DNA of 64,000 nt from Bacteroidota bacterium (GCA_020161395.1 JAIUOE010000007.1:124001-188000); one strand, 5' to 3'; positions 1-10,133 are shown, numbered from the stretch's first letter. Numbers and translations: made by a program. The notes: a model not told the origin generated them from the sequence alone.

Positions 1-24
1 AAAAAAATGAACCTGATGAAATAA
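1..24 (+). CDS. 3' end of a T9SS cargo gene (partial)
   Basis: The first 24 bases read KKMNLMK followed by a TAA stop. This matches the last residues of other type IX sorting domains in this window, such as KKMILMK at 41150 and KMVLMK at 46121. The rest of the gene lies before the window. A hairpin terminator follows 20 bases later, as expected behind a real gene end. The call rests on seven codons only. Confidence 0.45.
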   Translation, partial: KKMNLMK

Positions 25-44
25 CTGCTTTTTTTAGAAATTTA

Positions 45-86
45 AACAGGATGAGCAAAATTTGTTTTACTCATCCTGTTTTTTTT
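45..86. terminator. bidirectional hairpin terminator
   Basis: An 11-bp perfect stem, AACAGGATGAG (45-55) with CTCATCCTGTT (70-80), is followed by a run of T on the + strand. It sits between the end of the leftward DinB-like gene (88) and the end of the partial rightward gene (24), so it can serve both. Confidence 0.8.
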
Positions 87-87
87 G

Positions 88-567
88 TTATTTCCTGTCG
101 AGAAAAAGCCAGTAGATGTAGTCGGTCATTTCAGGTGTTCCACCAAGCTGGCGAAAACGGGATGCGTTCTGTCCTCTGTGGTAGTGGGAGTGCATGGCAA
201 CCTGATTAATTGCCTCAAAAAATGAAAAGCCGTCACCTGCATCCTTGAACCATGGAATACGAACGACATTATTCATTTGTTCATCAGTCAGATTTGAGAC
301 AAAAGAAAGAAGCTCCTTCCCGGTATTTTCACCGAGTTTTTTAAGGTCCTCCAATGTAAAGTCAGTTGATCTTTTCCTTTCAAGCGGTTTGCCCGTGAGA
401 ATTTTAAGAAAAGCAAACTGAACAAAATGTATATGGAAAAGTCTTTCAGAAATTTCCTTGTCTTCGAATGACTCTGGTTTTCCTTCCATCATTTTCCAGT
501 GTATAGCGTCAGCCCAGGCCATGTGTTTCATTAAATTTATGAGGTGTTGTTTCATCTTGTTTTTCAT
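88..567 (-). CDS. DinB-family four-helix protein
   Basis: This 159-residue protein has the DinB/YfiT look: an all-helical body with spaced histidines that bind a metal in the family. His45 and His47 lie in an ERLFHIHFVQ helix, and the HSHYHRGQ motif at 126-133 is the classic third helix of DinB proteins, followed by LGGTPEMTDY. Members are putative metal-dependent hydrolases or bacillithiol/mycothiol-type transferases; the substrate here cannot be told. There is no signal peptide, so it is cytoplasmic. It is a single gene transcribed leftward, ending two bases from a strong hairpin. The family call is firm and the function open. Confidence 0.8.
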   Translation of the reverse strand: MKNKMKQHLINLMKHMAWADAIHWKMMEGKPESFEDKEISERLFHIHFVQFAFLKILTGKPLERKRSTDFTLEDLKKLGENTGKELLSFVSNLTDEQMNNVVRIPWFKDAGDGFSFFEAINQVAMHSHYHRGQNASRFRQLGGTPEMTDYIYWLFLDRK

Positions 568-697
568 TAATGTGATAAAATGCCGGGACTAATTTAAGAA
601 GAAATCAGGAATCTGTAAAGTAATACCGGAAAAGTATTAATTGTGTGTTGATTTTCCTGTAAGTAATTTGTACATCATTAATTAAAAGATTTCTTCG

Positions 698-1780
698 ATG
701 AAAAATCTGTACAAATTTTTACTTCTCTTCTCGTTCTCCTCTCTCTTTTTCTCATTTGAGTCTGAAGCTCAGGCAGTTCGCAATCCCGTTCTTGAATACT
801 GCACGGGGACATGGTGTCAGTATTGTCCCTGCGGTCATACAGTGATACATGATGTGATAATGCTGTACAATCCGAATACTGTGGTTTTGGCATATCACGG
901 ACCAACAAATTCCAGTGATCCTTTCAGGGTGTTTGCGGGAAACACGATCATTTCAGCCATGGGTTTTTCGAGCTATCCGACAGGAATTGTGGACAGGCTA
1001 ACGGCTCCACAGAGTAGAGGTGCCTGGGCAGGACAGGTATCGAACCGCTCTTATGCCCCTCCAAAGGTAAGCATAGATGGATTCATCGGCTTCGAAAAGG
1101 ACAGCAATAAAATCCATGTGAGAATAGTGGTTAAGGCACTCGCAGCTATTGCTGAAATCCCTGTAATCAACTTTATTCTGACCGAGGACAAACTTGTTGC
1201 CACACAAACAGGAAGTGTGAGCGCCGGTTGTATAGGCGGGGCAGACTATATCCACGATAATGTTGTCCGCTCAATGTTGAATGGAGCACTCGGAAATGAA
1301 CTTGCGAAAAGCGGCTGGCAGATTGGCGATTCATCTGTAGTCGACACTTTTTATTATGTTCCTTCCAATGTCGCATCTGTGAACAATCTTTCGCTTAATG
1401 CTTTTGTTTATTCCAAGAAATCACCGTTGAATCAAAGTGAAATTCACCAGGCAAGGAAGTGGAAACTCTCCGACTACCCCGTGGATGTGAAGGATATTTC
1501 AAATCTGCCGGTTCCCAGTGAATACACCCTTGGACAGAACTATCCCAACCCGTTTAACCCCGGTACAAAGATATCGTTTTCCATTCCGAAGTCAGGATTT
1601 GTTTCGCTGAAGGTTTACGATCTGACGGGGAAAGAAGTGGCAAACATTCTATCAGGTGAACTAAACAGCGGGAATTATTCCGTTTCTTATGATGCTTCAG
1701 CTCTTCCTTCCGGTGTATATTTTTATCAGTTGCAGGCAGAAGGAGTGAAGATTAGTCGGAAAATGAGTCTTGTGAAGTAG
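698..1780 (+). CDS. secreted thioredoxin-like protein with T9SS sorting domain
   Basis: A 360-residue exported protein. Residues 1-25 form a signal peptide ending in SEAQA. Directly after it comes LEYCTGTWCQYCPCG (Cys35, Cys40, Cys43, Cys45), which resembles the Omp28-type thioredoxin-fold start EYTGTWCxxCP. Residues of about 275-360 are a type IX sorting domain with NYPNPFNPGTKISF and the final SRKMSLVK. The protein is therefore probably carried across the outer membrane and anchored or released. The redox role is inferred from the CxxC-like cluster only; four cysteines within eleven residues is more than the usual pair and might bind metal. It is a lone gene with its own terminator (1806-1839). 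Confidence 0.8.
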   Translation: MKNLYKFLLLFSFSSLFFSFESEAQAVRNPVLEYCTGTWCQYCPCGHTVIHDVIMLYNPNTVVLAYHGPTNSSDPFRVFAGNTIISAMGFSSYPTGIVDRLTAPQSRGAWAGQVSNRSYAPPKVSIDGFIGFEKDSNKIHVRIVVKALAAIAEIPVINFILTEDKLVATQTGSVSAGCIGGADYIHDNVVRSMLNGALGNELAKSGWQIGDSSVVDTFYYVPSNVASVNNLSLNAFVYSKKSPLNQSEIHQARKWKLSDYPVDVKDISNLPVPSEYTLGQNYPNPFNPGTKISFSIPKSGFVSLKVYDLTGKEVANILSGELNSGNYSVSYDASALPSGVYFYQLQAEGVKISRKMSLVK

Positions 1781-1805
1781 TAGAATTTTCAGAAAAGATA
1801 ATTCA

Positions 1806-1839
1806 AGCAGCAGCGGGATGAAACCGTTGCTGCTTTTTT
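1806..1839 (+). terminator. rho-independent terminator
   Basis: AGCAGCAGCGG (1806-1816) pairs with CCGTTGCTGCT (1824-1834) with one mismatch around a 7-base loop, followed by a T run. It lies 26 bases after the T9SS cargo gene stop. Confidence 0.85.
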
Positions 1840-1899
1840 GCTTACTTACCCCAAAATCAACAGACCGGTAAAGGTTACGGCGAATCCACTTTAATAACT

Positions 1900-1939
1900 A
1901 TCCTTAAATCCGTAGATTGCGGAGTTAAATTTTAAGGAT
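1900..1939 (+). promoter_or_regulatory. hairpin that buries the ribosome site of the next gene
   Basis: ATCCTTAAA (1900-1908) is perfectly complementary to TTTAAGGAT (1931-1939), and an inner TCCG/CGGA pair (1909-1912 with 1920-1923) extends the stem. The 3' arm contains the AAGGA ribosome-binding site, six bases before the ATG at 1945. In the folded form the site would be closed. No known riboswitch class is recognised. Confidence 0.5.
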
Positions 1940-1944
1940 TTCTA

Positions 1945-2505
1945 ATGACTAAACTTAATCTCGGTTGCGGGAAGGATATTCGTCCGGGTTATGTCAATCT
2001 CGATGTGGTTGACTACGGCGGTAACGATATTCATGACATAAACACTTTTCCCTATCCCTTTCCCGAAAATTATTTCGACGAGATATATTGCTCACATATT
2101 CTGGAGCATATCGACAATTTTTACAAGGTAATAAATGAATTGTATCGTATCGCAAAACCGGATGCGACAATGATAGTTTATGCCCCCTTCTTTCTGAATA
2201 CCAAATATTTCGGAGATCCCGACCATAAAATTCCGTTTTCAATCAGGACATTCGATAACTATGAGTACATCGGAAACAGAAAACTGAAGTTCTATGAGAA
2301 GTGGAAGTTGAATCACCGCACGAACTATGAGGGGCAGGCACAGTTTGAGGTGATAGAGAAGAAATTCATAACATCCCATTTTGCAGCATTAAAATGGATG
2401 GATTTCTTTGTCAATATTGAACCCGTGATGTATGAAAGATTTTTCGGAGGGATTTTCTCTCCCGAGGAAGTATATTTCAAGCTCAGGGTTGTAAAAGGAA
2501 AATAA
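1945..2505 (+). CDS. class I SAM-dependent methyltransferase
   Basis: A 186-residue cytoplasmic protein that begins with the SAM-binding loop LNLGCGKDIRPG (residues 4-15), followed by an acidic strand end (NLDVVD) and the YCSHILEHID motif typical of Methyltransf_11 enzymes. Small stand-alone members with the LNLGCG.. GYVNLD start are common in surface-polysaccharide clusters, but no such cluster is beside it here. The substrate is unknown. The start follows a clear AAGGA site that sits inside a predicted hairpin. The next gene is uvrB, 80 bases downstream on the same strand. Confidence 0.8.
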   Translation: MTKLNLGCGKDIRPGYVNLDVVDYGGNDIHDINTFPYPFPENYFDEIYCSHILEHIDNFYKVINELYRIAKPDATMIVYAPFFLNTKYFGDPDHKIPFSIRTFDNYEYIGNRKLKFYEKWKLNHRTNYEGQAQFEVIEKKFITSHFAALKWMDFFVNIEPVMYERFFGGIFSPEEVYFKLRVVKGK

Positions 2506-2584
2506 TCGCAATTCAGTCTCAGGGTTGCAGGTTCAAAGCAATCCTTTATACAAAATCCATCAATCAAAAACCAAGCACCAATAA

Positions 2585-4636
2585 ATGCGACAAGCACCAT
2601 TCAGACCATTTGATCTTCAGGCTCATTATGAACCTGCAGGAGATCAGCCAAACGCCATAAAGGAACTCACTGAGGGAATCGGGAGGGGTGAGCAATACCA
2701 GACACTTCTCGGAGTGACGGGGAGTGGCAAGACCTTTACAATGGCAAATGTGATTGCCAAACACAATAAACCAACTTTGGTGATATCCCATAACAAAACC
2801 CTGGCAGCACAGCTTTATGGTGAATTGAAATCGTTTTTCCCGAATAATCCGGTGGAATTTTTCATCAGTTACTACGATTACTACCAGCCCGAAGCTTATG
2901 TTGTCAGCAGCGATACATTCATCGAAAAGGACTTCTCCATCAACGAAGAGATCGACCGGCTCAGACTGAAAGCCACCACTTCACTTATCGAGGGGAGGAA
3001 CGATGTAATTATTGTGGCATCTGTTAGTTGCATCTATGGAATTGGTGCTCCTCACGAGTATGCAGAGCAGACCATTTTCCTGCACAAAGGGGATGTTGTA
3101 ACGAAAAAAGCTCTGATGCGGAATCTTGTGAACATCTACTACTCGAGAAACGACATGGAGTTTATGCGGGGCACTTTCAGGATGCGGGGTGATGTTCTCG
3201 AGATTATACCCGCTTACGAGATTGAAGAAGCTCTTCGCATTGAATTTTGGGATGACGAGATCGAGAGAATCTCCGTTATCGAACCGATTACAGGGGATGT
3301 ACTAAGGGAGATAAAAGAGACTGCCATCTATCCGGCAAAATATTTTGTTACTAATCCCGAAAAACAAAAACTCTCCCTCGTACTAATCGAAGCGGAACTT
3401 GAGGAGAGGCTCGCCGATTTCAGGGAGCAGGAGCGATATCTCGAAGCACAGAGGCTTGAACAGCGGACACGATTCGATCTTGAAATGATAAAAGAGGTTG
3501 GCTACTGTGCCGGAATTGAAAACTATTCAAGGCATATGGACCTCAGGGAAAAGGGAACCAGACCCTACTGTCTGCTCGACTATTTCCCCGATGACTTCCT
3601 CATGATAATTGATGAGTCCCATGTTACGGTTTCACAGATAAGAGGGATGTACAACGGCGACAGATCACGAAAGGAAACTCTCGTACATCACGGTTTTCGT
3701 CTCCCGTCAGCGCTTGACAACAGGCCCATGCGATTCGAGGAATTTGAAACCAAGATGAGAAAGGTGATTTTTGTTTCTGCTACCCCGGGTGATTTTGAAC
3801 TGGAAAAGACGAACGGAAAGTATGTCGAACAGATCATTAGACCGACCGGGTTGCTTGATCCTGAAATACAAATCAGACCTGTAAAAACACAAATTGATGA
3901 CCTGATCTCAGAGATCAGGGTCAGAGTACAGAAAGGGGAGCGGACTCTCGTAACCACTCTGACGAAGAAAATGGCGGAAGACCTTTCCGATTATCTCTCA
4001 AAAATTGGAATTGCTGTGAGGTTTATTCACAGTGACATCGATGCACTTGAGAGGGTTGAGATACTTCGGGATCTTCGTCTAGGTGATTTTGATGTTCTCG
4101 TTGGTGTCAACCTTCTGAGGGAAGGACTCGACATGCCGGAAGTGTCTCTTGTTGCAATTATTGATGCCGACAAGGAAGGATTCCTGCGGAGTGCGAGATC
4201 CCTTATGCAGACTGCGGGCAGAACTGCAAGAAATGCAAACGGGCTCGTTATTATGTATGCAGACAAGATAACCGATTCGATGAGACTTGTAATTGAGGAG
4301 ACTGAACGGCGCCGCAAAATACAGACGGAATACAATAAAAAACACGGAATCACTCCAAAAACGATGTTTAAGAGCATCGAGGAGATTATGAGTTCCACTG
4401 CAATTGCTGACATGCGCAAAAAAGATTATGACCATTCGAGTTCACAATCACAGTTTTCCAAAGTTGCTGAGCCAGTCCTCAAGTTTATGAGCATTGATGA
4501 ACGAAAAGCGATGATAGAAGAACTGACGGTTGAGATGAGAAAAGCAGCAAAGGATCTCGAGTTTGAAAGAGCGGCTTTCCTGAGAGATGAGATCGAGAAA
4601 CTGAAAAAATCGATTCCGGAGAGAATAGATATTTAG
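2585..4636 (+). CDS. uvrB: excinuclease ABC subunit B
   Basis: UvrB is the damage-verifying helicase-like subunit of nucleotide excision repair; it is loaded by UvrA and recruits UvrC. The 683 residues are the usual length. Visible marks are Walker A GVTGSGKT at 43-50, the DNA-clamping beta-hairpin region with [10 protein letters not shown], the Walker B IIDESH near 342-347, the helicase motifs [13 protein letters not shown] and QTAGRTARN, and a C-terminal UVR domain ([16 protein letters not shown]) that binds UvrC. No frameshift or missing motif is seen. The neighbours are unrelated in function. Confidence 0.97.
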   Translation: MRQAPFRPFDLQAHYEPAGDQPNAIKELTEGIGRGEQYQTLLGVTGSGKTFTMANVIAKHNKPTLVISHNKTLAAQLYGELKSFFPNNPVEFFISYYDYYQPEAYVVSSDTFIEKDFSINEEIDRLRLKATTSLIEGRNDVIIVASVSCIYGIGAPHEYAEQTIFLHKGDVVTKKALMRNLVNIYYSRNDMEFMRGTFRMRGDVLEIIPAYEIEEALRIEFWDDEIERISVIEPITGDVLREIKETAIYPAKYFVTNPEKQKLSLVLIEAELEERLADFREQERYLEAQRLEQRTRFDLEMIKEVGYCAGIENYSRHMDLREKGTRPYCLLDYFPDDFLMIIDESHVTVSQIRGMYNGDRSRKETLVHHGFRLPSALDNRPMRFEEFETKMRKVIFVSATPGDFELEKTNGKYVEQIIRPTGLLDPEIQIRPVKTQIDDLISEIRVRVQKGERTLVTTLTKKMAEDLSDYLSKIGIAVRFIHSDIDALERVEILRDLRLGDFDVLVGVNLLREGLDMPEVSLVAIIDADKEGFLRSARSLMQTAGRTARNANGLVIMYADKITDSMRLVIEETERRRKIQTEYNKKHGITPKTMFKSIEEIMSSTAIADMRKKDYDHSSSQSQFSKVAEPVLKFMSIDERKAMIEELTVEMRKAAKDLEFERAAFLRDEIEKLKKSIPERIDI

Positions 4637-4664
4637 TTATGAGTTATGAGTTTTTAGTTATGAG
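4635..4664. repeat. short AGTTATGAG repeats
   Basis: Three copies of AGTTATGAG (4635, 4642 and 4656) start in the uvrB stop codon and fill the gap to thrA. It is one of several simple intergenic repeats in this window. Confidence 0.6.
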
Positions 4665-4715
4665 TGTTTGCGGGTTGACTGATAATAGTTTTTAATCAAT
4701 TAGAAAAATGAGTTT

Positions 4716-7118
4716 ATGAAGATAATGAAATTTGGAGGCTCTTCGGTAGGGAGCCCTGAAAGAATAAAAAATGTAATTGAAATTGTGAGAGCCAGAAGGG
4801 AAGAGAATATCGCAGGAGTGGTCTTTTCGGCTTATTCGGGCGTTACAGACAGTCTTATAAAAATTGCGAATCTGGCACTTTCGCGCGATAAAAGCTATGT
4901 TTCGCTTTTTGAGGAACTGCAACAGAAACATATTGATTTTGCGAAAGAGCTCGTTTCTGTAGGGAAGGAACAGGACCTGTTGATTGCGGGGCTGTCATTG
5001 AGGCTTACCGAGCTGAAGGAGATTCTCGATGGAATTTTTCTGATCAAGGAACTGACACCGAAAACACTCGATTATGTCCAAAGTTTTGGTGAACTTCTCT
5101 CCTCCTACACGATTACGATAGCCTTCAAAACTTCAGGTATTGATGCTGAATTCCTTGATGCGAGAAAGGTGATCAAGACCGACAATAATTTTACAGGTGC
5201 ACAGGTTTTGAAGACCGAAACATATTACTACATCAAAGAGGAGTTTTCGAGGAACAACAAACTCAGGGTGATTACCGGTTTCATAGCTTCGACACATGAA
5301 AATGAAACCACGACCCTCGGAAGGGGTGGTTCCGACTACACAGTCGCAATATTCGGAGCAGCTTTGGAGGTGGATGAGATCGAGATTTGGACTGATGTTG
5401 ACGGAGTTCTTACTGCAGATCCGAGAAAAGTTACTGATTCGTTTATCGTAAATGAATTATCGTACGAAGAAGCAATGGAGCTTTCTTATTTTGGTGCAAA
5501 AGTGATATATGCACCCACAATTCAGCCTGCGATGGATCTGGAGATTCCGGTTAGAATTAAAAACTCATTCAATCCTGACCACCCCGGCTCGATAATAAAG
5601 AAGACCCCCGGTAAAAACACAAATGAGATTACCGGACTTGCAAGCATCGATAATATCGCCCTGCTTCGAGTTGAAGGAGGTGGCATGGTGGGTGTTACAG
5701 GAATTGCCGGCAGACTTTTCAGAACACTCGCCCTCAACAGAATTAATGTGGTACTGATTACCCAGGCATCTTCAGAGCATTCCATTTGTGTGGCTGTTGA
5801 GCCTAAATCAGCATCGATTGCAGTAAAACATCTCGCAAAAGAGTTCGAGGAGGAGATCAGATCAAGGAAAATCTCCACGGTTGAGAAAGAGGAAGGTTTA
5901 TCGGTAATTGCAGTCGTTGGTGGTAACATGCGTCACCGTCACGGGGTCAGCGGAAGAGTTTTCAAAACCCTTGGCAACCATAAAATAAATGTTCACGCCA
6001 TTGCACAGGGGTCTTCGGAACTGAATATATCGTTTGTAATTTCAACGACCGAGCTGAAGGAGGCAATGAACGCCCTTCACAACGAGTTCTTCTTCAAGGG
6101 GAGAAAGGTTTGGAGCATATATGTAGCCGGTCCGGGAAATGTCGGATCAAAATTTATCAGTTTCCTCGGGCAAAAGAAGGACCTGAATGACCATATCGAG
6201 TTGAAAGGGATTATAAACTCAAAAAAGATGATCTTTGCGGATAACCTGTTGGCTTCTGACGATATTCCCGGTTCATTGAACAACTCATCCGCACAGGCGA
6301 ACCGAAAGGAATTTTTAAATGCTGTCATCGGTGACAGAAATCCATTCAAGATATTTGTGGACTGCTCAGCGAGTGAGAAGGTTATCGATTTTTACGCACC
6401 GTTTCTGAAAGAAGGTGTGAATATTGTGGCAGCCAACAAGATTGCAAATTCGTCATCCCTTGAAGACTGGTTTGAACTCAAAAATCTTGCAAAGGAGAGC
6501 AAGGCGAGGTTTTTATACGAAACGAATGTGGGAGCGGCACTTCCCGTAATTCGCACGATGAAAGACCTGCTTGGTACGGGTGATGAGTTGATAAAAATCG
6601 AGGGCATCATGTCCGGATCTGTCAACTACATTTTGACAGCCGTGTGGAACGGGAAGGATTTTTCCACCGCACTTGGTGAAGCAAAGGAGATGGGATTGAC
6701 CGAACCTGATCCTGTGATAGATCTTTCAGGTATGGATATTGCCAGAAAACTTTTGATACTTGTCAGGGATGCCGGATTCAGATATGAGTTGTCTGATATC
6801 GAAATCACCCCTCTCGCAAAACGGAATGTGGAGAATGAAGTTGAGTATCTTGATATCGATAAAATGGTCGGTGAAGCCCGTGCTGACGGGAACAAAATAA
6901 AATTTATAGCATCATTTTCAGAAGGAGAACTCAAGGTTTATCCGAAAGTCTGTACGCCCGATGACCCGCTTTTCGCAGTAGACGATGTGAAAAATGTTTT
7001 CATATTTTATACAAAGAGATACAACAAATATCCATTGGTAATCATGGGACCCGGTGCAGGGGTTGACATTACCGCTTCGGGTGTTCTGGATGATGTACTG
7101 AAAGTGATAGGACTTTAA
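4716..7118 (+). CDS. thrA: bifunctional aspartokinase / homoserine dehydrogenase
   Basis: This enzyme does the first and third steps from aspartate to threonine and methionine: aspartate phosphorylation, and NAD(P)H-dependent reduction of aspartate semialdehyde. The 800 residues match ThrA/MetL fusions. The kinase starts with MKFGGSSVG (residues 4-12) and runs to about 300. Two ACT regulatory units follow (about 315-460), with GVTGIAGRLFRTL and GVSGRVFKTL. The dehydrogenase begins near 465 with the nucleotide loop VAGPGNVGS and contains the family stretch GIMSGSVNYI. The ACT units suggest feedback control by threonine. It leads a thrABC operon: thrB starts two bases after its stop. Confidence 0.96.
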   Translation: MKIMKFGGSSVGSPERIKNVIEIVRARREENIAGVVFSAYSGVTDSLIKIANLALSRDKSYVSLFEELQQKHIDFAKELVSVGKEQDLLIAGLSLRLTELKEILDGIFLIKELTPKTLDYVQSFGELLSSYTITIAFKTSGIDAEFLDARKVIKTDNNFTGAQVLKTETYYYIKEEFSRNNKLRVITGFIASTHENETTTLGRGGSDYTVAIFGAALEVDEIEIWTDVDGVLTADPRKVTDSFIVNELSYEEAMELSYFGAKVIYAPTIQPAMDLEIPVRIKNSFNPDHPGSIIKKTPGKNTNEITGLASIDNIALLRVEGGGMVGVTGIAGRLFRTLALNRINVVLITQASSEHSICVAVEPKSASIAVKHLAKEFEEEIRSRKISTVEKEEGLSVIAVVGGNMRHRHGVSGRVFKTLGNHKINVHAIAQGSSELNISFVISTTELKEAMNALHNEFFFKGRKVWSIYVAGPGNVGSKFISFLGQKKDLNDHIELKGIINSKKMIFADNLLASDDIPGSLNNSSAQANRKEFLNAVIGDRNPFKIFVDCSASEKVIDFYAPFLKEGVNIVAANKIANSSSLEDWFELKNLAKESKARFLYETNVGAALPVIRTMKDLLGTGDELIKIEGIMSGSVNYILTAVWNGKDFSTALGEAKEMGLTEPDPVIDLSGMDIARKLLILVRDAGFRYELSDIEITPLAKRNVENEVEYLDIDKMVGEARADGNKIKFIASFSEGELKVYPKVCTPDDPLFAVDDVKNVFIFYTKRYNKYPLVIMGPGAGVDITASGVLDDVLKVIGL

Positions 7119-7119
7119 G

Positions 7120-8082
7120 ATGACTAATTCGACTCCCCACAGGCTGGTAAGGAAATTTGCAAGGGCATTCGCACCTGCTACCGTGTCAAATGTGGGTCCC
7201 GGTTTCGACCTGACGGGATTCCCTGTTTTTGGAATTGGAGACGAAGTTGAAGTGAAACCGAACGGGACCGCGGTCTCCCGGATAGTTTCAATTATTGGAA
7301 ACGACAGCCTGAGCTTGGTTCTTGAAGAAAATACTGCGGGTATGGCGATTAAAAGTTTTCTGGCTGAAAATGCCCCCGGGGAGGGGGTGGATATCACGCT
7401 GCACAAGAACATGCCAATCGGGAGTGGCATGGGGTCGAGTGCTGCGAGTGCTGCCGCGGGAGTTGCTGCTGTAAATGCGTTGCTTGAGGCACCACTTCCT
7501 GCTGAAAAACTGATAAAGTATGCTCTTGATGGTGAGATGGTTGCATCGGGGACGCGGCATGGTGACAATATCATTCCGTGCATTACAGGTGGATTCATTT
7601 TAATTACCGGTCTGGAGAATTTTGAATTTATTAAAATTGACCCCCCTCCCGGGCTTGTGGTAATGCTGATTCATCCGCAGGTCGAGATTAAAACCAGTCA
7701 TGCAAGATCGATTCTTCCTGAAATGATACCGGCAACGGATGCGATCAGGCAGACATCTGCGGCTATGATGCTTGTTACGGGGCTCTTAAAAGGTGATTAT
7801 GCGCTTATAGCCGCGGCTTCACAGGATTTCATTGCGGAACCATACAGATCAGATTTGATACCCGGTTATCACGGGTTGAAGCGGGAAATTTTATCGCACG
7901 GAGCCTGTGCCTTCAACATATCAGGATCAGGTCCCACCTCGTTTGCTTTTTTTGATAATGAGAATAAAGCCGGGAAATTAATACCGTGGATCAAAGATTA
8001 TTATGAAAAACTTAAAATTGAGGTGGATATTTTCATCTCAAAAGTAAATAACAATGGCGTCAAAGTTTTGGAGGTTCGATGA
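7120..8082 (+). CDS. thrB: homoserine kinase
   Basis: A GHMP-family kinase that phosphorylates homoserine to O-phosphohomoserine. The 320 residues are normal length. The N-terminus has FAPATVSNVGPGFD, the ATP loop PIGSGMGSSAASAAAG lies at about 99-114, and a third GHMP motif (NISGSGPTSFAFF) lies near 265. It sits between thrA (2-base gap) and thrC (4-base ATGA overlap), so the three are translationally coupled. Confidence 0.95.
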   Translation: MTNSTPHRLVRKFARAFAPATVSNVGPGFDLTGFPVFGIGDEVEVKPNGTAVSRIVSIIGNDSLSLVLEENTAGMAIKSFLAENAPGEGVDITLHKNMPIGSGMGSSAASAAAGVAAVNALLEAPLPAEKLIKYALDGEMVASGTRHGDNIIPCITGGFILITGLENFEFIKIDPPPGLVVMLIHPQVEIKTSHARSILPEMIPATDAIRQTSAAMMLVTGLLKGDYALIAAASQDFIAEPYRSDLIPGYHGLKREILSHGACAFNISGSGPTSFAFFDNENKAGKLIPWIKDYYEKLKIEVDIFISKVNNNGVKVLEVR

Positions 8083-9377
8083 GATATATCAGTACCCGAA
8101 ATCCGCAAACTCAATACAAATTCAAGGATGCACTCTATCTTGGGATGGCTCCCGATGGCGGACTTTTCCTTCCTGAGAGTATTCCGCACCTTCTTGAAGA
8201 ACCGGACGAATTAAAAGAACTTTCGCTGACGGAACTTGCTAACCATTTCCTGAATCCATTTGTTACTGGAATAAGCGAGAGGGAGTTTACGCGTATTGTT
8301 GAGCGTACATTCAATTTTGATATTGAAATTAAACATGTCTCCGGGAAGATTTGGGTTGCGGAGCTTTTCCATGGTCCCACCCTCGCTTTCAAAGATTTTG
8401 GTGCAAGATTCCTTGCAAATGTGATGTCATATTTCCTTCACGAAGAGGGGAAAAGATGCAAGATTCTGGTAGCCACTTCGGGTGATACCGGAAGTGCTGT
8501 CGCCAACGGTTTTCTTGGTATGGACTGTGTTGATGTGGTGCTTTTATATCCTTCGGGTAAAGTCAGTTGGACTCAGGAACAACAACTGACCACTCTCGGG
8601 AAGAATGTTACAGCGCTGGAAGTGAAGGGAAATTTTGATGACTGTCAGAGACTGGTAAAAATGGCATTTGCGGATGAGGAGTTGAGGAGCAGGGTCAATC
8701 TGTCGTCTGCAAACTCGATCAGTATTGCGAGACTATTGCCTCAGGCAGTTTACTATATTTACACATACCTCAATCTTTATGAAAAACTTGACAATATAAA
8801 CTTCGTTGTACCGAGCGGGAATCTTGGTAACATTACTGCCGGATTGATGACGAAATTCGCGGGCTTGCCCGTGAAGAAATTTTACGCTGCTCTGAATAAC
8901 AATGATGTTTTTGCAAAGTATCTCGAAACTGGAGAATTCGTTCCTCAGCCGACAATTCAGACCCTTTCGAATGCCATGGATGTGGGAAACCCAAGCAATC
9001 TTGAAAGAATAACTTCGCTATACCATGGTGATCTTAACGCTATGCGAAGAGATATTTCCGCACGGAGTTATTCAAATGATGAAACATACTTCATGATTGG
9101 GGCAACATGGAATGAGTGCGGATATCTGGCAGATCCCCATACCAGTGTAGGTTTGTTGTATGCGCGAGACATGGGGGTTAAATTACCCAAGGAAAATTTT
9201 GTTGTTATGTCCACTGCTCATCCTGCAAAGTTTTACGATCATGTCAGTTCTGCTACCGGTATCAATTTTGCTGTTCCCGAAAGACTCGAAGCCTCTCTAA
9301 AAAAGAAGAAAGAAAGTGTATTAATGGGAACTGAATATGATGAGTTTAAGGAGATACTCTTGGGAGGTGCGGGGTGA
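8079..9377 (+). CDS. thrC: threonine synthase
   Basis: A PLP enzyme converting O-phosphohomoserine to threonine, the last step of the pathway. At 432 residues it is full length, starting with the typical MRYISTRN. The PLP lysine is Lys105 in LAFKDFGARF; the phosphate-binding ATSGDTGSA and the NSISIARLLPQ stretch are present. It overlaps thrB by four bases. Its last roughly 510 bases (from about 8846) have a second, slightly different copy at 12334-12850. The 3' end here may therefore have been brought in by the segment that follows, or copied. Confidence 0.95.
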   Translation: MRYISTRNPQTQYKFKDALYLGMAPDGGLFLPESIPHLLEEPDELKELSLTELANHFLNPFVTGISEREFTRIVERTFNFDIEIKHVSGKIWVAELFHGPTLAFKDFGARFLANVMSYFLHEEGKRCKILVATSGDTGSAVANGFLGMDCVDVVLLYPSGKVSWTQEQQLTTLGKNVTALEVKGNFDDCQRLVKMAFADEELRSRVNLSSANSISIARLLPQAVYYIYTYLNLYEKLDNINFVVPSGNLGNITAGLMTKFAGLPVKKFYAALNNNDVFAKYLETGEFVPQPTIQTLSNAMDVGNPSNLERITSLYHGDLNAMRRDISARSYSNDETYFMIGATWNECGYLADPHTSVGLLYARDMGVKLPKENFVVMSTAHPAKFYDHVSSATGINFAVPERLEASLKKKKESVLMGTEYDEFKEILLGGAG

Positions 9378-9467
9378 TATCTACATTCTCTACAAAGTCA
9401 AAAATTTAAGTTGTCGCAATCTCCAATCAGGAAGCTTTAATCTATTAAATCCGTGGTCAAATATCGG

Positions 9468-9950
9468 TTAATCCACGGACTTATTTCGTAATTCAAGATA
9501 ATATAAACTGGTGTAGTCATTCTCGATAATCTGAAATAACATTATTTCGTACTTCTGATTTTGAAACTTCTCAATAACATTTCCCGTACGCTGTTCGGCA
9601 ACACCCGTTAACTCATAGCCATTGTTTATAAGTTCTGCTTTATAATGCTCCAGAAACTTTTTATCCTTTGAGGTTAATGAAAGATAGGAGTAACCATCCG
9701 GAGAGACAAATATCGAGATGTCTTGGGATTTAATCTGTTTACTTTTTGCTTTCTTGTATTTATACTCGACACTGTTTTCGTTTTTTGTTGAATTTTGGTA
9801 TTTGAATCCCTCCTTAATCAATAAGGAGTCCATATTTTTTTTGTTCGCACAATTATCAAAAACAATCTCCATTTTTACACATGGAATATACTGAGCGTAA
9901 GTTGGACTGATGCCCAGAAGTAACAATATGATAAATAAAAAGTTCTTCAT
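9468..9950 (-). CDS. small secreted protein of unknown function
   Basis: A 160-residue protein with a clean signal peptide (MKNFLFIILLLLGISPTYAQ). The mature part is rich in Lys, Asn and Tyr, has an early Cys pair (Cys24 in YIPCVK and Cys35 in NCANKK), and shows no domain I recognise. It is the first of two leftward genes in a stretch flanked by duplicated thrC sequence, and is probably accessory. It is likely periplasmic or surface-attached; there is no lipobox or sorting domain. Confidence 0.6.
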   Translation of the reverse strand: MKNFLFIILLLLGISPTYAQYIPCVKMEIVFDNCANKKNMDSLLIKEGFKYQNSTKNENSVEYKYKKAKSKQIKSQDISIFVSPDGYSYLSLTSKDKKFLEHYKAELINNGYELTGVAEQRTGNVIEKFQNQKYEIMLFQIIENDYTSLYYLELRNKSVD

Positions 9951-10133
9951 ATCATCCTGCTGAATTGTTTGGTTAAGAAAATAGTTAAAATCTTTGCGTT
10001 CACGAAAGAAATCAAAAAAGAGAGACTTTTCATCTATTATTTGAAATACTTCACCTTTGTCGTGGTATAAAATCCATGCCGCTCACAAAATTACACATAT
10101 TAACTGTGTCTAACAAATTGTTCTGGTAAATAA

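Noticed and set aside
4637-4715. Attenuator or riboswitch before the thr operon
   Set aside because: The 79-base gap contains only AGTTATGAG repeats and AT-rich sequence with no stable hairpin or leader peptide rich in Thr/Ile codons.
6918-7598. Open minus-strand frame of 226 codons over thrA/thrB
   Set aside because: It lies opposite well-identified genes and has Ser/Pro/Ala-rich antisense composition.
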